Position numbers and translations under genes: made by a program
The notes under the pieces: generated by a model
The model's input: the letters and a program-made list of their open reading frames with translations, nothing else
What the model was told of the DNA's origin: nothing
Database searches by the model: none
Assembly (NCBI RefSeq): GCF_005519465.1
Contig: NZ_CP027859.1
Location: 682,001 to 746,000 of the forward strand
Reading direction: 5' to 3'
Length of the DNA: 64,000 nt
From: Streptomyces clavuligerus
GTDB lineage: Bacteria; Actinomycetota; Actinomycetes; Streptomycetales; Streptomycetaceae
Shown: one piece after another, positions 8,349 through 17,143 of the stretch
How the letters are laid out: each line of letters starts with the position of its first letter
Position numbering within the stretch: position 1 is the stretch's first letter

Positions 8349-9614
8349 CTACCAGCGCACGGGAAGCGCCTTCAGATGCCGGTTGACGGGGTTGGTTCCG
8401 TGCTCAAGACGCCGCGGATCGACGGCGAGACGCAGTTCGGGAGCGCGGTCGAGCAGCGTGGTCAGGGCGATGACGGCCTCCTCGTGGGCGAGGTGCGCGC
8501 CGAGGCAGCGGTGGGCGCCGTGGCCGAAGCCGAGGTGGTGTTCCCTGAGGCGGCGGGTGCGGCCGAGGTCGAGACGGTCGGGGTCGGTGAAGGCGGCCGG
8601 GTCGCGGTTGGCCGCGGACACGATCGGGAGAACGGCCTCCCCGGCCTTCACCGGGGTGGCGCCCAGGGTGGTGTCGCACAGGGCGTAACGGGGCAGCGCG
8701 CGCACGACGGGGCCGCAGTAGCGCATGAGTTCGTCGACGGCGTGCGGCATGAGGGTGGGGTCGTCACGCAGCAGGGCGAGCTGTCCGGGGTGGGTGAGCA
8801 GTGCTTCGGTGCCGTTGGCGATGAGGTTGACGGTGGTGATGTGTCCGGCGACGACGAGGTTGACGATGAGGGCGACCAACTCCTCCGGGCTCAGTCGGTC
8901 CCGGTGGCGGGGGTCGAGCAGATCGGAGATGAGGTCGTCGCCGGGGTGGGCGGTGTGGTGGTCGACGAGGGTGATGGCGTCGTCCACCATCCCGGCGAGC
9001 GCGTCGCCGAGTTCGTCGCCGCAGACCCCGGCGACCAGGGTGGCGCTGCGGGCCCGCCAGCGGTCGCGGTCGGCTTCGGGGACGGCGATGAGTTCACAGA
9101 TGACGGTGATGGGCAGGGGCCGGGCGTAGTGCTCGATGAGGTCGACCACACCGTCCTCGGCGTGGTCGGGCAGCCGGTCGAGCAGCCCGGTGGCGACAGT
9201 CTCGATCCGGGGGCGCAGCCCGGTCACCCGGCGCGGGGAGAACGCGGCGCCGACGAGGCCGCGCAGCCTGCGGTGGTCGGCGCCGTCCGCGTCGAAGATC
9301 CCGGCGCGCAGATACTTCTCGTACCCCCGGTGCATGCCGCGGGCCTGCCAGGTCTGCTCGGTGCGGTGGGCCACCGGAGCGCCGGGGACGCCCGTGGCGT
9401 CGATGGTGAAGCGGGGGTCGCTCATGACGGCGCGGATGTCGTCGTACCGGGTGGCCACCCACATCGGATCGACGCCGGGCACGCTTCCGCGCACCATGCG
9501 CTTGCGTGCGCGGATGTGCGCGTAGGCGGTGAAGGGGTCTTCGACCAGGGCCGGATCGGTCAGGTCCAGGGGTTCTTCGTCGGTGTCGGCGCGGTCCGGG
9601 TCCTGTGTGCCCAT
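8349..9614 (-). CDS. Cytochrome P450 (stand-alone)
   Basis: Bacterial class I P450 of 421 residues. The haem-binding loop is FGHGAHRCLGAHLA with the Cys ligand, and the K-helix ExxR is seen in DELMRY. The I-helix reads VVAGHITTVN: the usual AGxET acid position is Ile, leaving the Thr pair without the acidic neighbour that assists oxygen activation. The N-terminal DPFTAYAHIRARKRM segment resembles CYP105/107-type enzymes. The start at 9614 has GGGAG about nine bases upstream; the longer frame to 9749 is low complexity. It is the last gene of a leftward run but lies 169 bases beyond the preceding GNAT, so it may be separately transcribed. No ferredoxin gene is adjacent. Substrate unknown. Confidence 0.92.
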   Translation of the reverse strand: MGTQDPDRADTDEEPLDLTDPALVEDPFTAYAHIRARKRMVRGSVPGVDPMWVATRYDDIRAVMSDPRFTIDATGVPGAPVAHRTEQTWQARGMHRGYEKYLRAGIFDADGADHRRLRGLVGAAFSPRRVTGLRPRIETVATGLLDRLPDHAEDGVVDLIEHYARPLPITVICELIAVPEADRDRWRARSATLVAGVCGDELGDALAGMVDDAITLVDHHTAHPGDDLISDLLDPRHRDRLSPEELVALIVNLVVAGHITTVNLIANGTEALLTHPGQLALLRDDPTLMPHAVDELMRYCGPVVRALPRYALCDTTLGATPVKAGEAVLPIVSAANRDPAAFTDPDRLDLGRTRRLREHHLGFGHGAHRCLGAHLAHEEAVIALTTLLDRAPELRLAVDPRRLEHGTNPVNRHLKALPVRW

Positions 9615-9783
9615 GCCAGGAGTCTCCCAACAGAAGAGGCGGGGCTGCGGGGAACGTCGTCCGTGGTTGTGTTCCGCCGGGGTGTGTTCCGATTGCCTGG
9701 TGGGCGCGAATTCACCCGCACGGGTGCGGGAACGTGCACGGGTCTCCACTGTCGGCGGCGGATGCCCGGCATATCAGGGAGTG

Positions 9784-10686
9784 TCAGGCGTTCCGGTAGC
9801 GGTCCCGGGTCTCGGGGCGGCGGCGGAAACCCGCGGACGCGTAGGTCGCGACGGCGGCCGTGTTGGCGCTCGGGGTGCAGACGAGCGCGCTCGACGAGCC
9901 CAGGTCCCGGAGTGCCGCCGCCGCGGCGAGGGTGATGGCCCGGCCGTGGCCCCGGTGGCGGTGTTCCCGGTGGACGCCCATCGGTTCGAGCAGCCCGGGG
10001 CGGCCCGGCCCGGCCGACCAGACGGTCACCGCCGCCACCGGTCCGGCCCGGTCGTCGTGGGCGAGCAGGCAGCGGGCGTCGGCGAACGGCGGTGCGGCGG
10101 CCATCGTGTGCCAGTGCTCGGCCGTGAAAGCCGATCCGTCGAACGCCGCCCGGTGGACGGCGGTGAACGCGTGCGCCCGCTCCGGGCCGACCACCTCGAT
10201 CCGCAGGCCCGGCCCGTCCACCGGCCCGCCCACCGGCTCGTTCACCGAGTCGCTCACCGGCTCGCCGAGGTCGCGGTGGAGCGGTGTCCACGGCTCGTCG
10301 GTGCCCCAGCCGTGCGCGGACAGCGGCTCGTGGACGAGCGCGCCCGCCGGGGCCTCGACGCTCGCCCTGCCCTCGGGCAGCACGCCGCGCTCCGGCCGGG
10401 TGATGTCGTCGGCGAGCCGCCGCGCCAGCTCCTCGTCCCGGTGGGCGCCGGGCGCGATCGCCAGCCGCAGCAGCCCGGGGCCGTCCAGCAGCCCGATGGC
10501 GAGGACCCGTCCGGCACGGGTCCAGGTCCGGACCGCCGCGGCGGTCGCCGCCGCGCCTGACCGCCAGAACCAGCCCAGGTCCCCGGGGTGCAGTTGCGTC
10601 GGCGCCCCCTCGTGCTGCCACTCCCGCAGTACGCCCACCGTCTTGGGCAGCCCGTCGGCTCCCGGCCCGCCCAGCGTGATCGTCAT
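9784..10686 (-). CDS. GNAT-family N-acetyltransferase
   Basis: Protein of 300 residues with an acetyl-CoA-binding GNAT domain in its C-terminal third. MGVHREHRHRGHGRAITLAA matches the beta4/alpha3 pyrophosphate-binding motif (Q/RxxGxG/A), and NTAAVATYASAGFRR is the conserved terminal segment. The N-terminal half may be a second, degenerate GNAT-like fold, a common arrangement. Acceptor is unknown. ATG at 10686 is chosen over an upstream start at 10722. It follows the SDR gene by 79 bases in the same direction and could be cotranscribed with the terpenoid-like operon, though nothing else ties it to that pathway. A Thr/Gly/Pro-rich stretch near residues 145-160 comes from imperfect DNA repeats around 10200-10265. 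Confidence 0.82.
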   Translation of the reverse strand: MTITLGGPGADGLPKTVGVLREWQHEGAPTQLHPGDLGWFWRSGAAATAAAVRTWTRAGRVLAIGLLDGPGLLRLAIAPGAHRDEELARRLADDITRPERGVLPEGRASVEAPAGALVHEPLSAHGWGTDEPWTPLHRDLGEPVSDSVNEPVGGPVDGPGLRIEVVGPERAHAFTAVHRAAFDGSAFTAEHWHTMAAAPPFADARCLLAHDDRAGPVAAVTVWSAGPGRPGLLEPMGVHREHRHRGHGRAITLAAAAALRDLGSSSALVCTPSANTAAVATYASAGFRRRPETRDRYRNA

Positions 10687-10765
10687 CCCCCGATCGCACA
10701 CCACCGCGCCGTCGCTCCGCACCCGGTTTCCCGGCCGGACGGGAGGCGGCCACCGGGCCCCGGCC

Positions 10766-11554
10766 TCAGCGTGTACCGATCCGTCTGGCGGCCGCGGTGA
10801 GAAGCCCCGTCAGCCCCGGAGCGTAGCGGTGGGCGCGCCAGATGGCGGCCGTTCCCCGGCCGGGGAAGGCCAGGGTGCGGCCCCGGGCCAGGGCGGCGTC
10901 CGCCGCCGCGAGGACGGCGGCGGGCGGGATGCCGCGCTGGTTGTCGAAGACATGGGGGTGGGTGCGGCGGCTCTCGTCGAGGAGGGGGGTCTCGACGGCC
11001 GGCGGGCAGACGCAGACCACCCGGACACCGCTGCCCCGGCATTCGAGGGCGAGGACCTGGCAGAACTGCTGGACGGCGGCCTTGGACGCGCCGTACGCGC
11101 CTATTTCCGCGACCGGCAGCCAGCTCGCGACGGAGGCGATGACGACCAGGTCGCCGTAGCCGCGGGCGGCCATGCGGGAGACGGTCTCCCGAGCGATGTG
11201 CGCGGTGCCCAGGTAGTTGACGCGGACGAGCCGGTCGAGGTCCTCGGCGGGCTGCTCCAGCAGGGGGCCGAAGCGGACTGTGCCGGCGCAGTGGATGACC
11301 TTGTCGACGGGTCCGAGGGCGTCCTCCGTCTCCTGGACGGCGGCGGCGACCGCCCGGCTGTCGCTTACGTCGCACACCAGCGGGAGGACGGTGGGGAGCC
11401 CGTCGAGCCGGTCGCGCAGGCCGGTTTCGTCGATGTCGAGGGCGGCGACGGCGACGCCCCGGCGGGCCAGGGCGCGGGCCGCGCAGGCGCCGATGCCGCT
11501 GGCGGCGCCGGTCACCAGGGCGACCGTGGGGAGGTCGGGCGGTGCGGTCCTCAT
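10766..11554 (-). CDS. Short-chain dehydrogenase/reductase in terpenoid-like operon
   Basis: Classical SDR of 262 residues. The cofactor motif TGAASGIG lies near the N-terminus, CDVSD and HCAGTVRFG follow, and the catalytic YGASK occurs in IGAYGASKAAV. After the core there is a CPPAVETPLL loop and a tail of about 40 residues. The likely role is NAD(P)-dependent oxidation of an alcohol produced by the upstream P450. Its ATG at 11554 overlaps the P450 stop as ATGA, a sign of translational coupling, so the two products are probably made in similar amounts. The longer frame to 11746 lies inside the P450 gene and is rejected. Confidence 0.9.
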   Translation of the reverse strand: MRTAPPDLPTVALVTGAASGIGACAARALARRGVAVAALDIDETGLRDRLDGLPTVLPLVCDVSDSRAVAAAVQETEDALGPVDKVIHCAGTVRFGPLLEQPAEDLDRLVRVNYLGTAHIARETVSRMAARGYGDLVVIASVASWLPVAEIGAYGASKAAVQQFCQVLALECRGSGVRVVCVCPPAVETPLLDESRRTHPHVFDNQRGIPPAAVLAAADAALARGRTLAFPGRGTAAIWRAHRYAPGLTGLLTAAARRIGTR

Positions 11555-12936
11555 GACCGTGCTCCTTCGGCGCGGGCCGGCGCGGGCTCCCGGGGCTCGG
11601 CGATCATGGGGAGGTGGTCGGGGCGGGTGATGGCGGCGGGGAGCTGCCGTACCCGGTGGGAACGGTCGGGGCGGAGCCGCCAGCGCCGGTAGATGGTCGC
11701 GAGGGTGATGTGGAGCTGTGTCCAGGCCATGGAGTCGCCGATGCACTTGTGGGCTCCCCCGCCGAAGGGGAGGAAGAACGACCGGGGGCGGCCGGACCCG
11801 ATGTGCTGCCAGCGTTCGGGCCAGAAGGCGTCGGGGTGGGGGAAGTGGCGCGGGTCGCGGTGGAGCGCGTAGGGGCTGAAGGCCACTTCGGTACCGGCCG
11901 GGAGCCGGATGTCGCCGAGGACGGTGGGTTTGACGGTGCGCCGGGTCAGCAGGGGCGCGGCGTGCAGCCGTACCGTCTCGTTCAGGATCTCCTCGGCGCA
12001 GGTGAGCCGGGGGATGTCGGCGGGGGTGACGGGGCGGTCGCCGACGACGGCGTCCAGTTCCGCCACCAGCCGTCGTTCCGCCACCGGGTGGCGGGCGATC
12101 TCGTGCACCGCCCAGGCGGCGATGCTGCTGGTGGTCTCGGTGCCCGCGCCGAGCATGGTGATGAGTTCGTCCCTCAGCTGGGTGCCGTCCATGGGGCGTC
12201 CGGTCTCGGGGTCGCGGGCCTGGACGAGGACGGTCAGCAGGTCGTCGTGGTGCTGCGGGGAGCGGTAGTGGCCGTCGAGGATGCCCTCCACGATCACGCG
12301 CAGCCGGGCGGCGGCGGTGTCGCAGCGGCGGTTGAGCGGGATCGGCAGGGGGTCGAGGAAGGCGGGCATGACGGCGCGGACCAGGACGTCGTGGGCGATG
12401 ACCGGGATGGAACGGTGCACCTCCGCGCGGTCGGCGTCGGACAGCCGGGACGAGAAGAGGATCTCGGTGGTGTTGGAGAGCGCCAGGTCCAGGAGTTCGG
12501 TGTCGGCCACCAGCCGTCGGCCGGGGCTCCAGCGCGCGACCATGGCCTCGGCGTTGGCGGTCATGGTCGTGCTGTAGCGGCCCATCTGGGAGCGGTGGAA
12601 GGCCGGTTGCATGATGCGCCGCTGCTTGCGGTGGGTGGGGATGTCCGCGACCGGGAGTCCGTTGCCGAAGACCGCGCCGAGGCGTTCGAAGATCCGCCCG
12701 GTGGCGAAGACGGACCCCTGGGCCACCAGGGCCTGGTGCACCAGCTCGGTATCGGACACGAACAGGACCGGTGTCCGGCCGAGGTGGAGCAGGACGCTGT
12801 CGCCGTGCTCCCGCAGGCCCATGAGGAACCGGAACGGGTCGCGGGCCAGGGTGGCCACATGCCCGACGAGCGGGAGGCGGCCGGGTGCCTCGGGCACCTG
12901 GTGGAGCGTTCTGAGCGGGGTCTGGGGACTGGCCAT
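11551..12936 (-). CDS. Cytochrome P450, pentalenene-oxygenase-like
   Basis: P450 of 461 residues of the longer CYP183/PtlI-like type rather than the short CYP105 type. It opens with a Pro-rich PEAPGRLPLVGH segment. The I-helix is LGAGTETTSS, the K-helix ExxR is NETVRLH, DAFWPERW is the meander, and LPFGGGAHKCIG is the haem loop. Enzymes of this look often oxidise terpene hydrocarbons at an allylic or methyl carbon. The context agrees: the upstream gene is terpene-synthase-like with 22 bases between them, and the downstream SDR overlaps by ATGA. GAGGAAGG lies five bases before the ATG. Redox partners must come from elsewhere. The role in a terpenoid pathway is inferred. Confidence 0.9.
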   Translation of the reverse strand: MASPQTPLRTLHQVPEAPGRLPLVGHVATLARDPFRFLMGLREHGDSVLLHLGRTPVLFVSDTELVHQALVAQGSVFATGRIFERLGAVFGNGLPVADIPTHRKQRRIMQPAFHRSQMGRYSTTMTANAEAMVARWSPGRRLVADTELLDLALSNTTEILFSSRLSDADRAEVHRSIPVIAHDVLVRAVMPAFLDPLPIPLNRRCDTAAARLRVIVEGILDGHYRSPQHHDDLLTVLVQARDPETGRPMDGTQLRDELITMLGAGTETTSSIAAWAVHEIARHPVAERRLVAELDAVVGDRPVTPADIPRLTCAEEILNETVRLHAAPLLTRRTVKPTVLGDIRLPAGTEVAFSPYALHRDPRHFPHPDAFWPERWQHIGSGRPRSFFLPFGGGAHKCIGDSMAWTQLHITLATIYRRWRLRPDRSHRVRQLPAAITRPDHLPMIAEPREPAPARAEGARS

Positions 12937-12958
12937 GGGGGCCTTCCTCGGTGGCAGG

Positions 12959-14539
12959 TCAGATCCGGCCTTCGTAGACGAGGTACATCGCCAGGAGCGT
13001 GTCGTGTCCGGCGATCAGCCGTTCGGTGTCCACGAAGGTGTCGATGGCGGGGTGGGCGCGGACGAGGTCGAGGGCCGCGGCACGTCGCTTGGTCCACCGC
13101 TGGTGGCAGCGGCGTTCGGCACCGGACGCCTCGACGCGGTGGATGATGTCGGCGGTGAGCCGGGCGATGTGCTCCCGGTCGCGGCCGGGCACACGGTCCC
13201 GGCCGGGGGTGGTGGGGTGGGCCGCGCGGGCGGCGCACAGCCGTCGGAGGTCGGCGGCGAGCCCGATGCCCGAGGGGTCGAAGGAGCCGGAGAGGTCAGA
13301 GGGATCAGAGGGGCCGGAGCCGGTGTCGTGCCCCAGGGCCGTCAGGACCACCTCGTTCGCGAGACAGCCCTCTTCGAGTTCGGCCCGCCAGGTGGCCAGG
13401 GCGTTGGCGCACTGCCCGTTGCCCTGGAGCAGCAGACAGAGTCGGCGGAAGGCCCGGTATGTGTCGCTGTCCGGCGCGGGGAGGGTGTCGCACCGGCTGT
13501 CGGCGACCATCCTGTCCATCGTCTCGAAGGCGAGGAAGTTCATGTTGTGGCCTTCGAGCATGAGCCGGGTGTGCTCGGCAGCCGGGGGGATGCGCGCCGG
13601 GTCGGCGTTGAGTTCGAGGTTGTCCGACAGACAGCCCACGATGGCGCGGTAGTCGCGGCAGAGCTGGGCCTCGTGACGGCGGAACGCCCGTTCCCCGGAG
13701 AGCTCCAGGAGCTGTTGGACGAGCGACTCCCAGATGTGCGCCATGGTGTCGTAGTAGGGGCGCCACCCCTTCGGCAGGCGCCGGGCGGCTGCCGCGAGGC
13801 CGGCGTCGGCGGTGCGGCGGATGCGTCCGCCCGTGCCGGGGATGGCGGCCATGGCGGCCAGCAGCTCCCGGTCGTGGACCTCGTCGGCGATGTCGTCGGC
13901 GAGCGCGTTGAAGTCCACCGCCATCTGTTTGATGTCGCCGAGCATGTCGCGGGTCCCGGGGTCGAACAGCGTCCCCGCGCCGCCCGGGCGGGAGCCGTCC
14001 GGGCCGGTGGCGCGGTAGGGGTGGGTGGTGGTCTCCTGGGCCATCACCCGGGTCCAGGCGAGTACCGTCCTGCCCCGGGCCTTGGTGAGGAGCCCCCGGT
14101 CGGCCATGGCCGCGGAGGCCGCCAGGGTGGCCTCGTCCGCGTCGGTCCGGGCCCGGGTGGTGGGCCGGTGGTGCTGCCGCCCCAGCCGGGTGCAGGCGAT
14201 CCGCCGGGCCACCGGCAGAATCCGCTCCAGCGCGAGCGTGTCCTTCTCGGCCGCGGTCAGCGCCGGGTGGTCCTGCCAGCACCGCGCCCTGACGGCGATC
14301 TCGGCGAGGTGGTCGAGGACGGTCTCGCTCTCCGCGGGGTCGAGTTTCAGGCCCGACCCCGCCAGCGCGGTGCGCTCGGCGCGCAGCAGGTGCGTCAGCC
14401 CGGCGCGGTCCGTCTCGTCGAGGTGTCCGGTGAGCCCCACCGCGGTGGGGCCGTCCCCGGCGGTCTCGGTCCGGCCGTCCCGCCGGGACCACGACGGCGC
14501 CGGGAGCGGGTGGGGGTGGGCGAGGGCGTCGTTCGTCAC
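12959..14539 (-). CDS. Divergent class I terpene-synthase-like protein
   Basis: Protein of 526 residues, much longer than the 300-380 of most bacterial terpene cyclases and not matched by me to a named subfamily. Two metal-binding signatures can be read. DDIAD at 215-219 fits the Asp-rich DDxxD motif. NALATWRAE at 379-387 fits the NSE triad pattern (N/D)Dx x(S/T)xxxE except that position 2 is Ala. The region is strongly helical, and RLMLEGHNMNFLAFETMDRM resembles an active-site helix. The first 130 residues form an extra helical segment. If the reading is right, it would cyclise a prenyl diphosphate, with the downstream P450 and SDR oxidising the product. The GTG start overlaps the preceding truncated ORF as GTGA and has GGGGGGA upstream. 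The role rests on motifs and context and could be wrong. Confidence 0.6.
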   Translation of the reverse strand: MTNDALAHPHPLPAPSWSRRDGRTETAGDGPTAVGLTGHLDETDRAGLTHLLRAERTALAGSGLKLDPAESETVLDHLAEIAVRARCWQDHPALTAAEKDTLALERILPVARRIACTRLGRQHHRPTTRARTDADEATLAASAAMADRGLLTKARGRTVLAWTRVMAQETTTHPYRATGPDGSRPGGAGTLFDPGTRDMLGDIKQMAVDFNALADDIADEVHDRELLAAMAAIPGTGGRIRRTADAGLAAAARRLPKGWRPYYDTMAHIWESLVQQLLELSGERAFRRHEAQLCRDYRAIVGCLSDNLELNADPARIPPAAEHTRLMLEGHNMNFLAFETMDRMVADSRCDTLPAPDSDTYRAFRRLCLLLQGNGQCANALATWRAELEEGCLANEVVLTALGHDTGSGPSDPSDLSGSFDPSGIGLAADLRRLCAARAAHPTTPGRDRVPGRDREHIARLTADIIHRVEASGAERRCHQRWTKRRAAALDLVRAHPAIDTFVDTERLIAGHDTLLAMYLVYEGRI

Positions 14540-14904
14540 CGGTGGTCCCCCCTGGGGCGGGCGGGCCGCGCGGACACCGGGCGCGGGACGGTGGCGGGGC
14601 GGAGTGCGGTCCGGGGCCGCGCGGTGAGCGGGCGAGGCCCCCGTTCCCGCACCGGACGCGGGTGGTGGGAACGGGGCAGGCCCGGCGGGAAGGCGGGGCG
14701 GCCGGGGCGGACATCGTGTCCGACCGCCGTGATGACGTCGTCGAGGCTCCCGGTCAGGGCCGTGGCGGTGGGAAGCCCGGCGGTCCCGCCGCCGATGACC
14801 ACCGCCGAGGGACCTGCCGGTGAGGGACCTGCCGGTGAGGACTCTGCCGAGCAGGAAGGGACCGACGAGGAAGGGACCGACGAGGAACGTGCTGCCGCCG
14901 TCAT
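14536..14904 (-). pseudogene. Truncated FAD-dependent monooxygenase fragment
   Basis: ORF of 122 codons. Residues 33-92 match the N-terminus of FAD-dependent oxidoreductases: a dinucleotide-binding VVIGGGTAGL (36-45), then a region in which PGRPAFPPGLPRSHHPRP parallels the conserved post-Rossmann segment that normally continues for about 350 more residues. After about residue 93 the sequence becomes Pro/Arg-rich and stops at a TGA that overlaps the GTG of the terpene-synthase-like gene. The catalytic and substrate domains are missing, so this is probably a deletion remnant. The first 30 residues are a Ser/Pro-rich stretch made by 12-15-base tandem repeats. Translation through it may still matter for coupling the next gene. 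Confidence 0.55.
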
Positions 14905-15552
14905 CGCGGTCCCATGGCGTCCGGGACCCCCGGGGCCCTGTGTCCGCAGGATGAGCGCGCTGGGCCGCCGCACCCTGGCGACGGCGTCACGGACGCTGGC
15001 ATAGGACTCCCTTGGAAGCGACCTGGGTTGCGACTGGCTGCGCCCTGCTGCGCCTGGCAGCGACATTTCCGGGGGCCATGACATTGTGGCGATCTGTGCA
15101 GCGCCCGTCGCATACCGCAATCGGCCATCCTCGGGGGCGCGGCCCCGATGGGTACGGCGGTGGCCGCGGGCGGGGCACGGGCCACCGGGGCAGGCCCCGG
15201 CGGACGCGTCGCGGGAACGGCTTCTTCCGTGGCCGGGAGGGAGAAGGGCGGCGGGGCCCGCGCGGGAGACGGGCCGGCCTGGCTCCCGCGCGGGCCCCGC
15301 CGCCACGGCGTACAGCGGGCGCCGATTTTCGGACGGCGGAGAGACGAAGGCGCTTTCGGACGGGCCTTTTCCGACGGGTTCACCCGTTCTTCCCGGTGCG
15401 GGACCTCGACACCGACCGGGGCCGAGGTCCCGCGCGCCGCCCGGGCCACGGGCCCGCGCTGTCCCGGAGCCGAGAGGTCCCGCGCCCCGCCGGGCGGCTC
15501 CTCGGTACGCAGGTGGCTCCTCGGTACCGGGTGGCTCGCGGTACCGCGTGGT
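14905..15552. other. Intergenic region upstream of the terpenoid-like operon
   Basis: About 650 bases without a supported gene: the overlapping frames on both strands are low complexity and lack family character. The leftward promoter of the operon should lie here. A perfect inverted repeat ACGGGT-TC-ACCCGT is at 15374-15387. A less GC-rich patch lies around 15060-15125. No convincing -10/-35 pair was identified. Confidence 0.5.
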
Positions 15553-16227
15553 TCAGTGCGCCCGGCCGTGGTGGCTGTGGGCACGGGCTTCGGCGGCGGC
15601 CTTCAGATCGCGCAGCCACGCTTCGAGGCCCTGACGCAGGATCTCGGTCGCGACGGGGATGTGCGCCTCGACCTGAGGACCCGTGTGGGTCTCTTCGGTG
15701 CTCACCCGGACACCGCCCCCGACCTTGGTGAACGTCCATACGTGGACCCCGTCGATCCGCAGCCCCCCGGCGGTCGCGGGCCCGGTCCAGCGGATGCAGG
15801 ACCCGCGCTTGAGCTGCTCGACGGTCGAGGTGATCTCCAGACGGGTGGCGGGGGTGACGGGGTTGGGCGGCACGGGCATGGTCCAGTGGAACGCGGAACC
15901 CTTGCGGAAGGGGCCGTGGTCGAGGCGGTCCACCGTCGAGACGGCGCCCTTCCAGGACGGCCAGCGCTCCACATCGGTCTGGAGCCGCCACACAGTACGC
16001 AGTGGCGCGTTGATGAAGGTCTCGGTCCGGTGGCGGACGCGTGCGCCGGGGTCGACGCCCTCTCCCCGGCAGGAGAGGGAGGGAGCGCCGGGGTGGGACG
16101 CGTACGCCGGGGCGGCTGCGGCCGTCCCGACGGCCCCGGCCGGTGCGGCGGCCGTGCCGAGGAGACCGGCGATGAGCGGAAGCGTGAGCAGGGCGGCGCG
16201 GAGGCCGGTGCGGCGGATGCCGGGCAT
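15553..16227 (-). CDS. Secreted SRPBCC (polyketide cyclase/START-like) protein
   Basis: Protein of 224 residues with a Sec-type signal peptide (Arg pair, hydrophobic core ALLTLPLIAGLLG, Ala-rich cleavage region near 30-43). The mature part has the SRPBCC helix-grip pattern: RTETFINAPLRTVWRLQTDV, then ERWPSWKGAVSTVDRL and strands such as GVHVWTFTKV. The fold binds hydrophobic ligands in a deep cavity. Most members are cytoplasmic, so secretion is a notable feature. AAGGGGAA precedes the ATG. It is divergent from a TetR regulator, with two copies of an imperfect operator in the gap, so expression is probably repressed by that regulator and relieved by a small molecule. Ligand or substrate unknown. 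Confidence 0.82.
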   Translation of the reverse strand: MPGIRRTGLRAALLTLPLIAGLLGTAAAPAGAVGTAAAAPAYASHPGAPSLSCRGEGVDPGARVRHRTETFINAPLRTVWRLQTDVERWPSWKGAVSTVDRLDHGPFRKGSAFHWTMPVPPNPVTPATRLEITSTVEQLKRGSCIRWTGPATAGGLRIDGVHVWTFTKVGGGVRVSTEETHTGPQVEAHIPVATEILRQGLEAWLRDLKAAAEARAHSHHGRAH

Positions 16228-16330
16228 GGTGTTCCCCTTGACGGTCGACGGGCGGACACAGCGGGCACGGCGTACGCGGCGTACGCGGCGCGGACGCGGC
16301 CCACCAAGAGCGATAGACTCCCTTGTGTTC

Positions 16331-16390
16331 GTTAGAAGTTATAACTTTGAGCGGGGCGGGGGTCAACACCCCTTCGTGATAACCTCTAAC
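16331..16390. promoter_or_regulatory. Paired TetR-type operators
   Basis: GTTAGAAGTTATAAC (16331-16345) and, inverted, GTTAGAGGTTATCAC (16390-16376) match at 13 of 15 bases. The first contains a perfect 12-base palindrome, AAGTTATAACTT (16336-16347). These are the most AT-rich bases of the region and lie between the divergent SRPBCC and TetR genes. They probably serve as operators overlapping both promoters. Confidence 0.7.
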
Positions 16391-16438
16391 GGAACTTTTG
16401 ACCTATCAACCCAGAGCGGGATAAGGGGGGTTCGGGCC

Positions 16439-17143
16439 ATGGCGGGCACGCCGGAGACCCTGACACCACGGGAGCGCTACCGCGCCCAGGTATGCTCGGA
16501 GATCAAGGAACACGCCTGGGAGCAGATCGCTGCGGCGGGCGCGTCCGCGCTCTCCCTCAACGCGATCGCCAAACGGATGGGCATGAGCGGCCCCGCGCTC
16601 TACCGCTACTTCGCCGGCCGCGACGATCTGATCACCGAGCTGATCCGGGATGCGTACCGGAGCCTGGCCGACGCCGTGCGTACCGCCTCCGCCGCCGGTG
16701 CCGGCCTGGCGGAACTCGCCCAGGTCCTGCGCCACTGGGCACTGGCGGACCCCCAGCGGTACTTCCTCGTCTACGGAACGCCCGTTCCCGGCTATCACGC
16801 ACCCGAGGAGATCACCGGCATATCTTCCGAGATCATGTCGCACCTCCTCGACGCGTGCACCACGTCGCCCGCCCCGGACGGGCCGGGCGCGCCGGACAGC
16901 CCGGACCGGCCGGGCGCTCCGGGTGGCCCCGCCGCCCCGTTCACCGCCCATCTGGCCACCCACCGGGAGTGGGCCGCCTCCCATCCCGCGCCACCCGCCG
17001 CCCTCCACCGGGCGCTCACCTTCTGGACCCGGCTCCACGGCCTTCTCTCGCTGGAACTCGCGGGCCACTTCAGGGGAATGGGCTTCGACCCCGCCCTGTT
17101 CTTCGCCGCCGAGCTGGACGATCTGCTGCCGCCGGGGCCCTGA
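16439..17143 (+). CDS. TetR/AcrR-family transcriptional regulator
   Basis: Regulator of 234 residues. The N-terminal TetR DNA-binding domain is clear: EIKEHAWEQIAAAGASALSL, then NAIAKRMGMSGPALYRYF as the HTH and AGRDDLITELI as helix 4. The C-terminal ligand domain resembles the TetR_C_13 (WHG) type: YFLVYGTPVPGYHAPEE and a terminal FWTRLHGLLSLELAGHF helix. An Asp/Pro/Gly-rich insert at about 145-165 comes from short tandem repeats. The ATG at 16439 yields the standard domain start; the frame extends upstream but only through the neighbour's coding region. It very likely represses the divergent secreted SRPBCC gene and itself through the sites at 16331-16390. Confidence 0.9.
   Translation: MAGTPETLTPRERYRAQVCSEIKEHAWEQIAAAGASALSLNAIAKRMGMSGPALYRYFAGRDDLITELIRDAYRSLADAVRTASAAGAGLAELAQVLRHWALADPQRYFLVYGTPVPGYHAPEEITGISSEIMSHLLDACTTSPAPDGPGAPDSPDRPGAPGGPAAPFTAHLATHREWAASHPAPPAALHRALTFWTRLHGLLSLELAGHFRGMGFDPALFFAAELDDLLPPGP

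Noticed and set aside
12975..13000. Possible C-terminal RY-type motif in the terpene-synthase-like protein
   Set aside because: The end reads AMYLVYEGRI, which does not fit the RxxxxxRY pyrophosphate-binding motif well enough to claim.
15012..15731. Rightward frames in the gap upstream of the terpenoid-like operon
   Set aside because: Composition is Arg/Gly/Pro noise and the frames run into the antisense of the SRPBCC gene.
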